Origin: Neopusillimonas maritima
GTDB taxonomy: Bacteria > Pseudomonadota > Gammaproteobacteria > Burkholderiales > Burkholderiaceae_B
Length of the DNA: 64,000 nt
Strand: one strand, 5' to 3'
NCBI RefSeq assembly: GCF_040930455.2
Contig: NZ_CP170494.1
The notes under the pieces are model-generated. The model did no database searches. It saw only the letters and a list, made by a program, of their open reading frames with translations, and had not been told where the DNA came from. A program made the position numbers and the translations under genes. Positions 43,176-53,212 of the stretch are shown piece after piece (position 1 is the first letter of the stretch; every line of letters begins with the position of its first letter).

Positions 43176-46100
43176 TTAATCGCGCGAAAAAGCACGCCAG
43201 ACCAATGCCAGGCCACTTACCGTTCCTGCGCTTAACTGTGCCGAGAGTCCCCGCGCCAATTGATAGCTTACCCGGCCTACGGTTCCCGTATCCGATAACG
43301 CCTGCTCCAGACTTAACGTAAAGCCGCTGGACAAATGCTTGGCCGCCACAACGAACTGCCGCTCAATATCGCTGGCGCCGCTATCGAGACCACGCACCAC
43401 GGTTTCCGCCGGCAGAATACTCCCTACGCTTCCCAATTCGCCCGAACGCATGCTGACTTCATCCAGACCGAATTTCTTGTAGAACGGCTCACCGTCGCCA
43501 AGAAACGACGTACCCACCGAAAACAACAGCGCCGCATCACCGCCCGAATCATCCGGCCCGCGGCCGAGCAACAACCAGGAAAGTTTCTGCACATCGGTGA
43601 CATCGGGATAAGAAATAAGATTAATTTGCGGCTTGCGCGCGGTACCGGAAACCCGAACCCCCGCTTCAACAGCCACGCCCGTTCGTAATGCCTCAATATT
43701 CAATACCGGACTGGCAATCGGGCCCTGGAACGTAATCGTGCCCCGTCGCAACTGCAAACGCTGGCCATACGCCTCAATTGCCCCCCCGCGGGTACGTAAC
43801 ACGCCATAAGCCATGGGGCGCCCCTGGGGGGCCATCACAATGCGCATCTCGCCAACAAGACCCGAATCAACGCCATAGCCGGTTATGTAAAAACGTGGGC
43901 CCAGGTCGATCAGAATATTCAACGTAATATCGAGCGGCGCGGATTCCTCCTGTTTTTGCCCCGGCCGAATCACAACAACATCACCATCCACCGTGGGCAC
44001 ACTGCTTAGCATGTCCAAATCGACCCAACCCGCATCCACGTTGAGTTCCCCGTCGATACTCAAGGCCGGCGAAGGCATGTCGACATTCAGTTTGCCCGTC
44101 ACCATGGCAAACCGGTCGGAGCGCTGCAAAATGGGATATCGATACAAATCAACCGCCACTTTACCAACGGAGTCCGACACATCCCAATAACCTGACAAGG
44201 TCAGTTTTCCACCCTGAGCATCGGGGTTTTCGCGCGTCCAGGTTTCGGTCCGCCATTCCTTTGGAACGGCGCGCCGCACAGCAGGGAACTCGAGTCGATC
44301 AAGCACAAAACGGTCGCCCTCGAAATGCCCGTCGAGTGTCCCCTCAACCAACCGCACGCCGTCATCGATACGAATAAACCGAATATCACTGCCCTGTACC
44401 TGCCCCTGCATCGCCCACTCGCCGCCGGGGCGGCTGCGTGCCGTCAGGTCAGCCTGCAAAGCTCCACCAATCTCGGTAGCGTCGCCAACAAACAGGCTAA
44501 GCCAGCCAATATTCTGCATGGCCGCCTGAACCCGCACGGTGGTGCCGTCATCGGGGTTATAAACGAAGCCGCCGTCGGGCGTCGCACGTAATAATGTTTC
44601 AACCTGAATCTGGGCCTGCCCCATGCTCTGGGTTTCAATGTTCAGATCAACGTCGATACGACTTGCACCGTTTGAGGTAGGTGTTGCGGTTAAAGCAGCC
44701 TCAAGCGTACGCAAACCCAGCGGAAACGGCGGATCGCCGGGAACAATCATGTCGCCGCCAAGGCGGCGAACCTGCGCCTTGCCCGACAAGGCACCCTCGA
44801 ACCCCAAATCCCAACTCAGGCCGTAAGTCATATCCACCATGTCATTGCGGTCATCCACATCGACAATCACCCGCCCCCGCTCTTGCCCGGGGGCATCTTC
44901 CGGCAGTTGCTCGCCCACCAAATTCGCGACCTCATCGATAAGGCGTCGCGATAGTGTTAAACGTTCAATTTCACCTTGTGTGCGCCACCGCCCAGGTGAA
45001 AAACGGGTTTGCCGGTGCTCAATGACCACGCTGTTGCGCGACGGCAAAGCCACATCAATCGCGGTATCGCCCAGCGTTAAAAGATAATCGGGCGATTGCG
45101 CCTCGGGCGCCACGTTTAATGCCATCGGGCGCTGGGTTGCGATATTGATTCCGGCATGTTCAATATCCAGGCTTGCCAGCCGGCCCGACCAAACGCCTTG
45201 GCCGGGATTCTCTTCACTGGCTTTCCACCCCCCCTGCAATTCAGTTTGCACTGCAATGGGCGCGTCGCCCAGCACATCGCCCCCTTGCGCCCCGGCATCG
45301 TAACGGCCTTGCAACTTCAGTTGATGCTGCGCCATATTGCCGTCCAGGCCGGCGTTTAGTGCCGCACTGCCTTCAAGGTCGGGCCAGAAATCGGCCAGAC
45401 GAGGGGCATCCAGATTAAGTTCAAGTGCGCTCAGCTGAAAACCCAGGCCCCCTTTTGCACTTACCTGATTCGCCCCCAAACGCAATGCCAAATCCAGATT
45501 CTGAATTTCAACAAACTCAGGCGCCGGCACCCACGCCTGAGCGCGATCGTTATTCACCGCACGAAAATCCAGGTGCCCGTCCAGAGGCTGCCCGTTCCAG
45601 GACGAACTGGGGTCAATCGCCAATTTCACTGCAGCCGACTCAAGCATGGCCGCATTGCGCAGTTGTACGTCAAAATCCAACGTGGCCGTTAAACTGGCCT
45701 GCGGGAGCGCTTCCGGCAAAACCATACCCAGATTCAAACGCTGCAAGGCCACTTGCCCAATCAAATGATTCGGATTGACCCCGCCCTGATCATTACCCGC
45801 CCAGTTAACGTCCCCCTTAAGAGAGGACCCATCACCCAAAACCAGCGACCAATTTGCCGAATGCAAAGGAAATGCTTGTTGCGGATACAATTGCGCAGCC
45901 GCTTGAAGCTGCAGGTCTTGACCCTCACCTTGCAGCGTTATTTTGGCCGCATGCATAGACCCCTCGGCCTCCGCGCGCAAATCAACGGCGCAGAACGTGC
46001 TGACGGCATCCAGTTCGGTAGCGGACTCAGAATTTGAGCCGGCGGCTGAATCAGTGTTGGTTGATTCAGCGTCGGTGGAAACCAGGGGTAAATCAGGCAG

Positions 46101-46778
46101 AAAACGTCGGGCACACAGCAAAGAGTCGGGCTCTTTACTTTTAGCATCGGTTTCAACCCAAACCCGGAACGGCCAGGGGTCGGCAAGCGCCAACAAACGA
46201 AACTCCCCCTGAACGCTGGCCTCGATATCCTGCCGCCCAAATTCCAGCTTACGGAACACCAATTGCGCATCTTCTTTCGAGACGGCCAATGATGCTTCAA
46301 GGTTGCGCACGTCGAGCAAAACCGGCTCGTCATTCAAAGATACGTTCAGTTTACCCAGGAAAAAGCGGTCGAGCGCCACGGTAACCGGTAATGCGGGCAT
46401 CGAGAAAGGCGCTTCAGACGGCGGCTCGTCTGACTCGAGAATATTCAACGCCAGCTCACCCACCGACAGATTGCTTGCATGCAAGCGACGCTCACGAAGA
46501 TCCGGCCAATCAACGCTAAGGGCCAGATCGTGAATCTCGACCTTGGCTGCGGGCGTGTCAAGCACCAGATGACCAACCTCCAAACCGTCCCATAAGCTGC
46601 CATCCACGCGCTCAACCTGCCCGCCAACCAGCCCTACGCCCAGCCCAAGCGCCCAACGAGTGCCCGGTTCCGATTTCACCACCCAAAATCCAAAACCCGC
46701 AACGACCATGAGCAACAGCACCAAAGCCGGGCCGAGCCAGATAAGCACACTACGCAAGAACCGTAGAATAAATCTCAA
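43176..46778 (-). CDS. tamB: Translocation and assembly module inner-membrane component TamB
   Basis: This 1200-residue protein is a single N-terminal membrane anchor (about 9-33) followed by a very long beta-rich periplasmic rod. It ends with the DUF490/TamB domain, seen in 'GRGGAIEAYGQRLQLRRGTITFQGPIASPVLNIEALRT' and 'YPDVTDVQKLSWLLLGRGPDDSGGDAALLFS'. TamB bridges inner and outer membranes and, with TamA, assists autotransporter insertion and phospholipid transport. Its ATG overlaps the tamA stop (ATGA), the classical pair. The C-terminus ends 'VWRAFSRD'. Length is at the usual 1200-1300. Confidence 0.95.
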   Translation of the reverse strand: MRFILRFLRSVLIWLGPALVLLLMVVAGFGFWVVKSEPGTRWALGLGVGLVGGQVERVDGSLWDGLEVGHLVLDTPAAKVEIHDLALSVDWPDLRERRLHASNLSVGELALNILESDEPPSEAPFSMPALPVTVALDRFFLGKLNVSLNDEPVLLDVRNLEASLAVSKEDAQLVFRKLEFGRQDIEASVQGEFRLLALADPWPFRVWVETDAKSKEPDSLLCARRFLPDLPLVSTDAESTNTDSAAGSNSESATELDAVSTFCAVDLRAEAEGSMHAAKITLQGEGQDLQLQAAAQLYPQQAFPLHSANWSLVLGDGSSLKGDVNWAGNDQGGVNPNHLIGQVALQRLNLGMVLPEALPQASLTATLDFDVQLRNAAMLESAAVKLAIDPSSSWNGQPLDGHLDFRAVNNDRAQAWVPAPEFVEIQNLDLALRLGANQVSAKGGLGFQLSALELNLDAPRLADFWPDLEGSAALNAGLDGNMAQHQLKLQGRYDAGAQGGDVLGDAPIAVQTELQGGWKASEENPGQGVWSGRLASLDIEHAGINIATQRPMALNVAPEAQSPDYLLTLGDTAIDVALPSRNSVVIEHRQTRFSPGRWRTQGEIERLTLSRRLIDEVANLVGEQLPEDAPGQERGRVIVDVDDRNDMVDMTYGLSWDLGFEGALSGKAQVRRLGGDMIVPGDPPFPLGLRTLEAALTATPTSNGASRIDVDLNIETQSMGQAQIQVETLLRATPDGGFVYNPDDGTTVRVQAAMQNIGWLSLFVGDATEIGGALQADLTARSRPGGEWAMQGQVQGSDIRFIRIDDGVRLVEGTLDGHFEGDRFVLDRLEFPAVRRAVPKEWRTETWTRENPDAQGGKLTLSGYWDVSDSVGKVAVDLYRYPILQRSDRFAMVTGKLNVDMPSPALSIDGELNVDAGWVDLDMLSSVPTVDGDVVVIRPGQKQEESAPLDITLNILIDLGPRFYITGYGVDSGLVGEMRIVMAPQGRPMAYGVLRTRGGAIEAYGQRLQLRRGTITFQGPIASPVLNIEALRTGVAVEAGVRVSGTARKPQINLISYPDVTDVQKLSWLLLGRGPDDSGGDAALLFSVGTSFLGDGEPFYKKFGLDEVSMRSGELGSVGSILPAETVVRGLDSGASDIERQFVVAAKHLSSGFTLSLEQALSDTGTVGRVSYQLARGLSAQLSAGTVSGLALVWRAFSRD

Positions 46779-48547
46779 AATGCAACACCCAGGGAAAAAT
46801 GCAGCCTCAGACGGCGATCTTTCTGGCCGTAGGCCAGATCCATCATGAACGGACCCGCAGGCGTGCGCAAGAGCGCGCCGATGCCGTAGCCGTAATGCAT
46901 GTCCATATCACGGAACGACGTCGTGGCATCGCCCGCGTCGAAAAATACACTCATGCCGAACAGGTCGTTGAAATAATGCATGTATTCAATGCTGGCCACC
47001 GCCAGCGCGGGCGCCCCGATAATGGCGTCGCCGCGTGGCAGACCAATACTGTTATAGCGATACCCGCGAATCGTACGTGCGCCGCCGGTGCGAAACCCGA
47101 AATCTTCCGGCAGGCGATCGGTCTGCGACCAGACCTTACCCACCTCGGCGCGGAAAGTCAGAACATCGCGCTTGCCGATCGGCCACCATTGTTGCGCCCG
47201 TAAGCCCGTACGATAAAAAGGCTCACGCTTATCCAATGTGACACCGGCGCCCAAATCCAGTTCAACCAGATTTCCCTCGCGAGGATCATATTTATCGTTT
47301 ACGTCGCGTCGCAACCATTGCCAACCGCCAACCAACGTGGGCACGTCGTACCCTTCGGCGCCTTCAATTCGGGTTCGGTCATGCGCCACCAACATACTCC
47401 ATTGGGTTTCGTATTCAACCCGACTGTCGCCGGCGGCCTTGCGCGACTGGTTGCGCCGCCACCCCAGGCCATAGCGTGTGGTATCCAGGCCTTCGATGTC
47501 GGAATGACTTGCCAGCACGCCGAAACTGTCGCGATAACCGCTGGCAGAGGGGGGCAAGTGCACATCGAAGAAAAACCGTTGCCGGTTTTTATCCACCCCG
47601 ACCCCGGTTTCAATCCACACAGGCAACCCAAACACCACATTCTGACGGTACAAGCCCTCGGCGCGCACGCCGTTATCACTATCCACCCCCAGCGACGCCC
47701 CATAGCGTCGGGCCGGCGCCTCGGTGACCCGCACAACAAGTGGCATTTCAACATCGCCGTTGTCAAGCGTTTCGCGCGACTGTTCGCGACTGTCCATTAC
47801 AACAAACGCACCGCGAAAAAACGCCGTGGTTTGCAACGCCTGTTGCCATTCATCCAGGCGATCTTGGTCGTACGGTTCGCCCGGCGTGTATTGCACGTAA
47901 CGCTCAATTAATGATTCCGGCACACGCTTCAGGCCGATAAGGCGCAATTTCCCCATTCGCACCCGCGGCCCGCTATCAACCTGCACCTTAAGGTCGGCTT
48001 TGGCCTCAACCGCCTCGACAGTCGCTTGTGAATGTGCAATGCGCGCCAGCAAAAAATCTTTGCGGCTCACCTCATCGAGCAACGCCGTTTTCGCCTGGCT
48101 CCATTGCTCGTTGATGAACGGCATGCCTTCATCCAACGGCCAATCTTCTTTTAAAGTACTAACCTTTCCGGTAAATTCGGGTTCGGCAATTTTGCCGCGA
48201 AAACCAATATCCACGGAACGAACGTCGGTACGCGGCCCAGGCTCAATGGTGATGTCCCACGTTTCACCCAAGGTATCCCGCCCCACCAGCAAATCGACCT
48301 TGGAGGAAAAATACCCCTGCGTTTCCAGGGCGGAAACCGTAGCGTCACGCGCCCGACGTCTTAAACGCGTCACTTCCCCGCCGTCCTGGTCTTCGGCCAG
48401 ACGCGTAATGGCATCAACTGCCCCGGTAATGGCCTGCAAGGCCTCGGGAGGCACACCACCCGGGTCGATGACGACGTCGGGCGGCTCCGCCGCCAAAACC
48501 GGTTGCAGCAATAAGGCCAACACGAACGCAAGTACACGCAATCGCAT
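46775..48547 (-). CDS. tamA: Outer-membrane translocation protein TamA (BamA/Omp85 family)
   Basis: This 590-residue protein has a signal peptide (MRLRVLAFVLALLLQPVLA-AE), three POTRA-like domains to about residue 260 and an Omp85 barrel. The barrel's lid motif is present as 'GGARTIRGYRYNSIG' (VRGY/F-like) and the chain ends in the outer-membrane aromatic signature GVAF. It forms the outer-membrane channel of the TAM complex and is coupled by an ATGA overlap to tamB. It lies 9 bases after the mrp stop, so mrp-tamA-tamB may form one transcript. Confidence 0.95.
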   Translation of the reverse strand: MRLRVLAFVLALLLQPVLAAEPPDVVIDPGGVPPEALQAITGAVDAITRLAEDQDGGEVTRLRRRARDATVSALETQGYFSSKVDLLVGRDTLGETWDITIEPGPRTDVRSVDIGFRGKIAEPEFTGKVSTLKEDWPLDEGMPFINEQWSQAKTALLDEVSRKDFLLARIAHSQATVEAVEAKADLKVQVDSGPRVRMGKLRLIGLKRVPESLIERYVQYTPGEPYDQDRLDEWQQALQTTAFFRGAFVVMDSREQSRETLDNGDVEMPLVVRVTEAPARRYGASLGVDSDNGVRAEGLYRQNVVFGLPVWIETGVGVDKNRQRFFFDVHLPPSASGYRDSFGVLASHSDIEGLDTTRYGLGWRRNQSRKAAGDSRVEYETQWSMLVAHDRTRIEGAEGYDVPTLVGGWQWLRRDVNDKYDPREGNLVELDLGAGVTLDKREPFYRTGLRAQQWWPIGKRDVLTFRAEVGKVWSQTDRLPEDFGFRTGGARTIRGYRYNSIGLPRGDAIIGAPALAVASIEYMHYFNDLFGMSVFFDAGDATTSFRDMDMHYGYGIGALLRTPAGPFMMDLAYGQKDRRLRLHFSLGVAF

Positions 48548-48556
48548 TCAAATGCC

Positions 48557-49639
48557 TTACGGCTTCACAACCACCGGCGGCATTTTACCGGCCATATCAC
48601 GCGGCAACTTTGCAACCTGAATGGCAACGCCGTTTGCAATCGTTTGGTACATGGCGGCCGCCTCGCTGTGCGGATCGGCCTGCACTGTAGGATGCCCGGA
48701 ATCGGTTTGTTCACGAATTGCCATGGCCAGCGGCAAGGTGCCAAGCCAGGGCAAATTGAACTCAGCCGCCATATCACGCCCACCATGAACACCAAAAATG
48801 GGTTCTGCATGACCACAATTCGAGCAGACATGCATCGACATATTCTCGACCACGCCCAGCACCGGCACCTCAACCTTACGGAACATATGCAGCCCCTTGC
48901 GGGCGTCGGCCAACGCCAGATCTTGCGGCGTGGTCACGATAACCGCGCCGGCAAGCGGCACTTTCTGGGAAAGCGTCAAGGCAATATCGCCGGTTCCCGG
49001 CGGCATATCGATAATTAAGTAATCCAGGTCCCCCCAATTGGTTTGGCGCAGCAACTGCTCCAACGCCTGGCTTACCATGGGCCCGCGCCAAATAGCCGCT
49101 GAGTCGGGATCAATTAAAAAACCAATGGAGTTCGCTTCAATACCATGCCCAACCAGAGGCTCCATGGTTTTGTTGTCGCGGCTTTCGGGTTTGCCCGACA
49201 AGCCCAGCATCATGGGAACACTTGGACCGTATATGTCGGCATCGAGCAAACCCACACGGGCACCCTGACTTTTTAGCGCCAGGGCCAGGTTCACTGACGT
49301 GGTACTTTTGCCCACGCCCCCTTTTCCGGAGGCCACGGCAATAATGTTGTGCACATTCGGCAGGGGCTTCAAACCGCGCTGAACCGCGTGGGTTTCCACA
49401 CGCAACGCGCACTCGAACTGCCCCAACGAAAGGCCATGAGCGCCAAGAGCCGTTTCAATTGGTTGCTTTATTGCATTTAACCCATTGTGAATCGGGTAAC
49501 CCAGCGCTAAAGTAAGACTAACCGAAGCGTCGTTCACATGAATGACACTGTGCTTCATGTTTGCGGCCAACTTTTTGTTTGTGTTAGGGTCGATTACATC
49601 AGACAAAATCGTGCGGATCTCATCGGGGGACATACTCAT
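48557..49639 (-). CDS. apbC: Iron-sulfur cluster carrier ATPase Mrp/ApbC
   Basis: This 360-residue P-loop protein of the MinD/Mrp family moves Fe-S clusters to apoproteins. An N-terminal MIP18-like (DUF59) domain (about 5-85) precedes the deviant Walker A motif ASGKGGVGKSTTSVNLA at about 107-123. It also has 'LDADIYGPSVPMMLG', 'IIDMPPGTGDIALTL', and the cluster-binding CxxC in 'SMHVCSNCGHAEPIFG'. ATG at 49639 or 49633 both lack a strong ribosome site. It diverges from a small membrane protein gene. Confidence 0.95.
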   Translation of the reverse strand: MSMSPDEIRTILSDVIDPNTNKKLAANMKHSVIHVNDASVSLTLALGYPIHNGLNAIKQPIETALGAHGLSLGQFECALRVETHAVQRGLKPLPNVHNIIAVASGKGGVGKSTTSVNLALALKSQGARVGLLDADIYGPSVPMMLGLSGKPESRDNKTMEPLVGHGIEANSIGFLIDPDSAAIWRGPMVSQALEQLLRQTNWGDLDYLIIDMPPGTGDIALTLSQKVPLAGAVIVTTPQDLALADARKGLHMFRKVEVPVLGVVENMSMHVCSNCGHAEPIFGVHGGRDMAAEFNLPWLGTLPLAMAIREQTDSGHPTVQADPHSEAAAMYQTIANGVAIQVAKLPRDMAGKMPPVVVKP

Positions 49640-49748
49640 ATATCTGCCTTGCTTGTCGTTTATTTACTTCCAAACCTGAAGGATAGCGGATTCAGTTGAC
49701 TACCGGGGTTACGGAACTTTTAGCTGTAATGCTGTCATACTTGCTCAT

Positions 49749-50015
49749 ATGAATACATTTAATCAAATTCTTCGTGGCCTGTTGTTCTTCGTGCTTGCCA
49801 TTTTCGGCATGGCCATGGCCTTCATATTCATGGTGTCCACCGCCATTGCCGTGGGCGTACTGTACATTGTTGCAAAGGTACGCGGTCGCCCATTCGGCGT
49901 TCGCGCCTATTGGGAAGAGCGCCGCCGACCGCGCGCCGAAAGCCGCAACACAGGCGGCGCACCGCGCTACAACAAGAAAGACGTCGTCGACGTCGAAATG
50001 CGCGAAATTCCTTAA
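49749..50015 (+). CDS. Small membrane protein of unknown function
   Basis: This 88-residue protein has one or two hydrophobic segments at about 9-45 (LLFFVLAIFGMAMAFIFMV, then AIAVGVLYIVAKV). A basic, probably cytosolic tail follows, rich in arginine (WEERRRPRAESRN) and ending KKDVVDVEMREIP. I do not recognise a family. Codon use is like its neighbours and the frame is complete, so it is probably real. It lies between mrp (divergent) and metG (same strand), and a terminator-like hairpin separates it from metG. Confidence 0.7.
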   Translation: MNTFNQILRGLLFFVLAIFGMAMAFIFMVSTAIAVGVLYIVAKVRGRPFGVRAYWEERRRPRAESRNTGGAPRYNKKDVVDVEMREIP

Positions 50016-50089
50016 CACAGCGGCTTTCCCCGAAAAAGCGGCGGGCGATTCATTACAATAGAGGGCAAGCGGGCGCTTGAAGCGCCCAC

Positions 50090-50119
50090 CAGCGATCCTT
50101 TTGGCTCGCTGTTTTTTGT
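50090..50119 (+). terminator. Intrinsic terminator-like hairpin in the metG leader
   Basis: CAGCGA (50090-50095) and TCGCTG (50106-50111) pair, with an inner CC/GG pair and TTTT loop, followed by TTTTTT (50112-50117). A second perfect hairpin GGGCGCT/AGCGCCC with a TGA loop precedes it at 50071-50087, and a TACAAT -10-like box lies at 50054-50059. It may end the small upstream gene or attenuate metG, whose ATG is 27 bases further on. Confidence 0.7.
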
Positions 50120-50145
50120 TACCAATATTAACGTTTTGCCCAAAC

Positions 50146-52218
50146 ATGCCGCGCACCCTTTTCGTTACCACCGCCCTTCCTTACGCCAACGGTTCATTTC
50201 ACATCGGCCACATCATGGAATATATCCAGGCCGATATCTGGGTTCGGACCATGCGCATGGCCGGCCACACCGTGCATTTTGTGGGTGCCGACGACGCCCA
50301 TGGCGCGCCGATCATGCTCAAGGCCGAATCGGAAGGCATTTCGCCCCAGGCACTCGTTAACCGCTATGCCAGTGAGCGCCCTCAATATCTGAACGGCTTT
50401 CACATTCAGTTCGACCACTGGCACTCCACCGACACCCCTGAAAATGTGGCACTTTCGCAAGGCATTTATAAAGCCCTGAAAGCCGAAGGCCTTATCAGCA
50501 CGCGCACGGTGGAACAGTTTTACGACCCGGTGAAAGGCATGTTCCTGCCTGATCGCTATGTAAAAGGCGAGTGCCCCAAGTGTGGCGCAGCCGACCAATA
50601 CGGCGACTCCTGTGAAGTATGCGGCGCAGTCTACACACCAACCGAGTTGGTTAACCCCTACTCCACCATTACGCGCGCCACGCCGGTCATGAGAAGTTCC
50701 GAACACTACTTCTTCAATCTGTCCGATGAACGTTGCGTAAAGTTCCTGCAGGAATGGACAACCGGCGCCAACGCGCAAGGCCAGAAACACCTGCAAAGCG
50801 AAATTCTGGGCAAAACCCGCGAATGGCTGGGCAACGGTGAGGCCGGCGCCCAAGCCAACCTGGCCGACTGGGACATTTCCCGCGACGCCCCCTATTTCGG
50901 CATTGAAATTCCCGACGCGCCCGGCAAATACTTTTATGTGTGGCTCGACGCGCCTATTGGCTACCTGGCGTCATTAAAAGCCTACTGCGCAGAACAGGGC
51001 ATTGACTTCGACGCCTTGCTCGACCCGAACGGCACCACCGAACAAGTGCACTTCATCGGCAAAGACATTGTGTACTTCCATGCCTTGTTCTGGCCCGCCA
51101 TGCTGAAATTCGCGGGCCGCAAAACACCCGACCTTCTGCATGTACACGGCTTCATTACGGTTAGCGGCGAAAAGATGTCGAAAAGCCGGGGCACCGGTAT
51201 CTCGCCCTTGCGTTACCTGGAAATCGGCATGAATGCCGAATGGCTGCGTTATTACATTGCCGCCAAATTGAACGCGCGCGTGGAAGACCTGGACTTCAAC
51301 CCGGATGACTTCATCGCCCGGGTCAACAGTGATTTGGTCGGCAAGTATGTCAATATCGCCAGCCGGGCCGCCAACTTCATCAGTAAACATTTCAACGGCG
51401 AACTGGCTTACACAGGCGATACGCAAGCGTTAAAAGACGAAATCAACAGCGTGACCGAAGCGGTTCAAAGCGATCTGGAGGCGCGTGAATATGGGCGTGC
51501 CATTCGCCAGGTCATGGCCTATGCCGACCGCATCAATCAGGCATTCGATACCGCCCAACCGTGGGTGATGGCCAAAGGCATTGCCGACGCCTCAGGCGAA
51601 CAGAAAGCACAATTGCAAGATATTTGCTCGCGCGCACTGGCAGGGTTCAAGGCGCTTTCCGTGATGCTCAGCCCTATTCTGCCCGAACTTACCGCGCGCG
51701 TGGCGCAAGAGCTTTTCAATGACGGGCGGCACTACCAATGGGCCGATGCCTCGACCCTGCCCACACGCATCAACCCATTCAAACACCTTATGCAGCGGGT
51801 CGACCCGAAAATGCTCGACGCCCTGTTCGAACCACCGGTTGAAGAAGTCCCGACCCCCGGCGGCGAAGCCATTGCCGACACAATCGACATTAAAGACTTC
51901 GCCAAAGTGGATTTGCGCATCGGCAAGATTGTTTCCTGCGATGCGGTAGAAGGGTCCGACAAGTTGTTGCGCTTAATGGTCGATTTGGGCGAAGGCCGCG
52001 AACGGCAGATCTTTTCCGGTATCAAATCCATGTACAAGCCGGAAGACCTGGCCGGAAAACTCACTGTCGTGGTGGCCAACCTGGCACCGCGCAAAATGCG
52101 GTTCGGCGTGTCGGAAGGCATGGTATTGGCGGCCAGCCACGCCAATGAAAAACAACACCCCGGCATTTATATTCTGGAGCCCTTCCCCGGCGCGCAGCCC
52201 GGCATGCGTATAAGCTAA
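50146..52218 (+). CDS. metG: Methionyl-tRNA synthetase
   Basis: This 690-residue class I synthetase charges tRNA-Met. The HIGH-type motif is HIGH in 'GSFHIGHIMEYIQADIW' (about 19-22). The zinc knuckle cysteines are in 'CPKCGAADQYGDSCEVCG', and the KMSKS loop is 'GEKMSKSRGTGI' (about 345-356). A C-terminal Trbp111-type tRNA-binding domain follows from about 585 ('FAKVDLRIGKIVSCDAVEGSDKLLRLMVDLG'). The ATG at 50146 gives the standard MPRTLFVTTALPYANG start. The cation efflux gene starts on the next base after the stop. Confidence 0.97.
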   Translation: MPRTLFVTTALPYANGSFHIGHIMEYIQADIWVRTMRMAGHTVHFVGADDAHGAPIMLKAESEGISPQALVNRYASERPQYLNGFHIQFDHWHSTDTPENVALSQGIYKALKAEGLISTRTVEQFYDPVKGMFLPDRYVKGECPKCGAADQYGDSCEVCGAVYTPTELVNPYSTITRATPVMRSSEHYFFNLSDERCVKFLQEWTTGANAQGQKHLQSEILGKTREWLGNGEAGAQANLADWDISRDAPYFGIEIPDAPGKYFYVWLDAPIGYLASLKAYCAEQGIDFDALLDPNGTTEQVHFIGKDIVYFHALFWPAMLKFAGRKTPDLLHVHGFITVSGEKMSKSRGTGISPLRYLEIGMNAEWLRYYIAAKLNARVEDLDFNPDDFIARVNSDLVGKYVNIASRAANFISKHFNGELAYTGDTQALKDEINSVTEAVQSDLEAREYGRAIRQVMAYADRINQAFDTAQPWVMAKGIADASGEQKAQLQDICSRALAGFKALSVMLSPILPELTARVAQELFNDGRHYQWADASTLPTRINPFKHLMQRVDPKMLDALFEPPVEEVPTPGGEAIADTIDIKDFAKVDLRIGKIVSCDAVEGSDKLLRLMVDLGEGRERQIFSGIKSMYKPEDLAGKLTVVVANLAPRKMRFGVSEGMVLAASHANEKQHPGIYILEPFPGAQPGMRIS

Positions 52219-53184
52219 ATGGACAAATCAAGACAGGCGCGCTACGAGCGCACAATCGGCACGACGCGGTTTACCGAAGGGCGTTTCAGCACTTGGGTAA
52301 GCGTGGTGGTTAACCTGTTCTTGAGTATTGCCCAGGCCATTGTTGGGGTGTTGGCGAACTCGCAGGCATTAATTGCCGACTCCATCCACTCGCTCTCAGA
52401 CCTGCTGTCTGATTTTGTGGTGCTGGTTGCCAACAAGCATAGTCAGAAAGCACCCGATGCCGACCACCATTACGGCCATTTGCGTTTTGAAACAGCCGCC
52501 TCGCTGGCGTTGGGCGTATTGCTGTTGGCGGTGGCTGCCGGCATGCTTTGGGCCGGCATTAACAAACTGCAAGACCCCAGCGCCATTGCGCCGGTACATT
52601 ACGCCGCCGTAGTCGCCGCAGCCATTACTCTGGTTGCCAAAGAGGGCTTGTTCCGCTATTTGCTGCGGGTAGGGCAACGAGTGAAATCGAGCATGCTGAT
52701 TGCCAACGCATGGCATACCCGCTCCGATGCCGCTTCGTCGCTGGTCGTTCTGCTGGGCGTGGGCGCCAGCGTAGCGGGCTTTCCGCTGGCCGACCCTATT
52801 GCGGCACTCATCGTGGCGTTAATGATTGGGCGCATGGGCTGGAAATTCTTCTATACCTCCTTCAGCGACCTGCTCGACAAAGCAGTCGACAAAGAAACTG
52901 AAATCCGCATTCGTAATCTATTGTTATCGACGCCAGGGGTTGAAGGCCTGCACGATTTGAAAACCCGCAAAATGGGTGACATGATTTGGGTTGAGGTTGA
53001 TATTGAAATGGACAGCCGCCTGACCATTGCCCAAGGGCACGACATTGCCGTTCGCGCACGTGAGCGCGTAATGGAAAATGAAGACGTGCTGGAAGTCATG
53101 ACCCATTTCGACCCGGTCGACGTGAACGACCCAGAGCGTGTACAAAAGAAAATGCAAGCACGCCACGATGCACCTGACCATTAA
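52219..53184 (+). CDS. Cation diffusion facilitator (FieF/CzcD-type efflux)
   Basis: This 321-residue inner-membrane antiporter exports divalent metals (Zn, Fe, Co or Cd). About six helices lie in the first 210 residues. The metal-site motif of helix II is 'IADSIHSLSDLLSDFVVLVAN' and that of helix V is 'NAWHTRSDAASSLVVLLG'. The cytosolic C-terminal domain has 'VEGLHDLKTRKMGDMIWVEVDIEMD' and a final histidine/aspartate-rich end. It begins on the base after the metG stop, so its translation is likely coupled to metG. Metal specificity cannot be read. Confidence 0.93.
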   Translation: MDKSRQARYERTIGTTRFTEGRFSTWVSVVVNLFLSIAQAIVGVLANSQALIADSIHSLSDLLSDFVVLVANKHSQKAPDADHHYGHLRFETAASLALGVLLLAVAAGMLWAGINKLQDPSAIAPVHYAAVVAAAITLVAKEGLFRYLLRVGQRVKSSMLIANAWHTRSDAASSLVVLLGVGASVAGFPLADPIAALIVALMIGRMGWKFFYTSFSDLLDKAVDKETEIRIRNLLLSTPGVEGLHDLKTRKMGDMIWVEVDIEMDSRLTIAQGHDIAVRARERVMENEDVLEVMTHFDPVDVNDPERVQKKMQARHDAPDH

Positions 53185-53212
53185 CCCTATACCCTAACGC
53201 AAGGAGTCCGCC

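Noticed and set aside
50016..50145. T-box leader for metG
   Set aside because: No T-box sequence or specifier loop; T-boxes are essentially absent from betaproteobacteria. Only simple hairpins are present.
50194..50853. 219-codon open frame antisense to metG
   Set aside because: Shadow of metG codon usage; no domain and no ribosome site.
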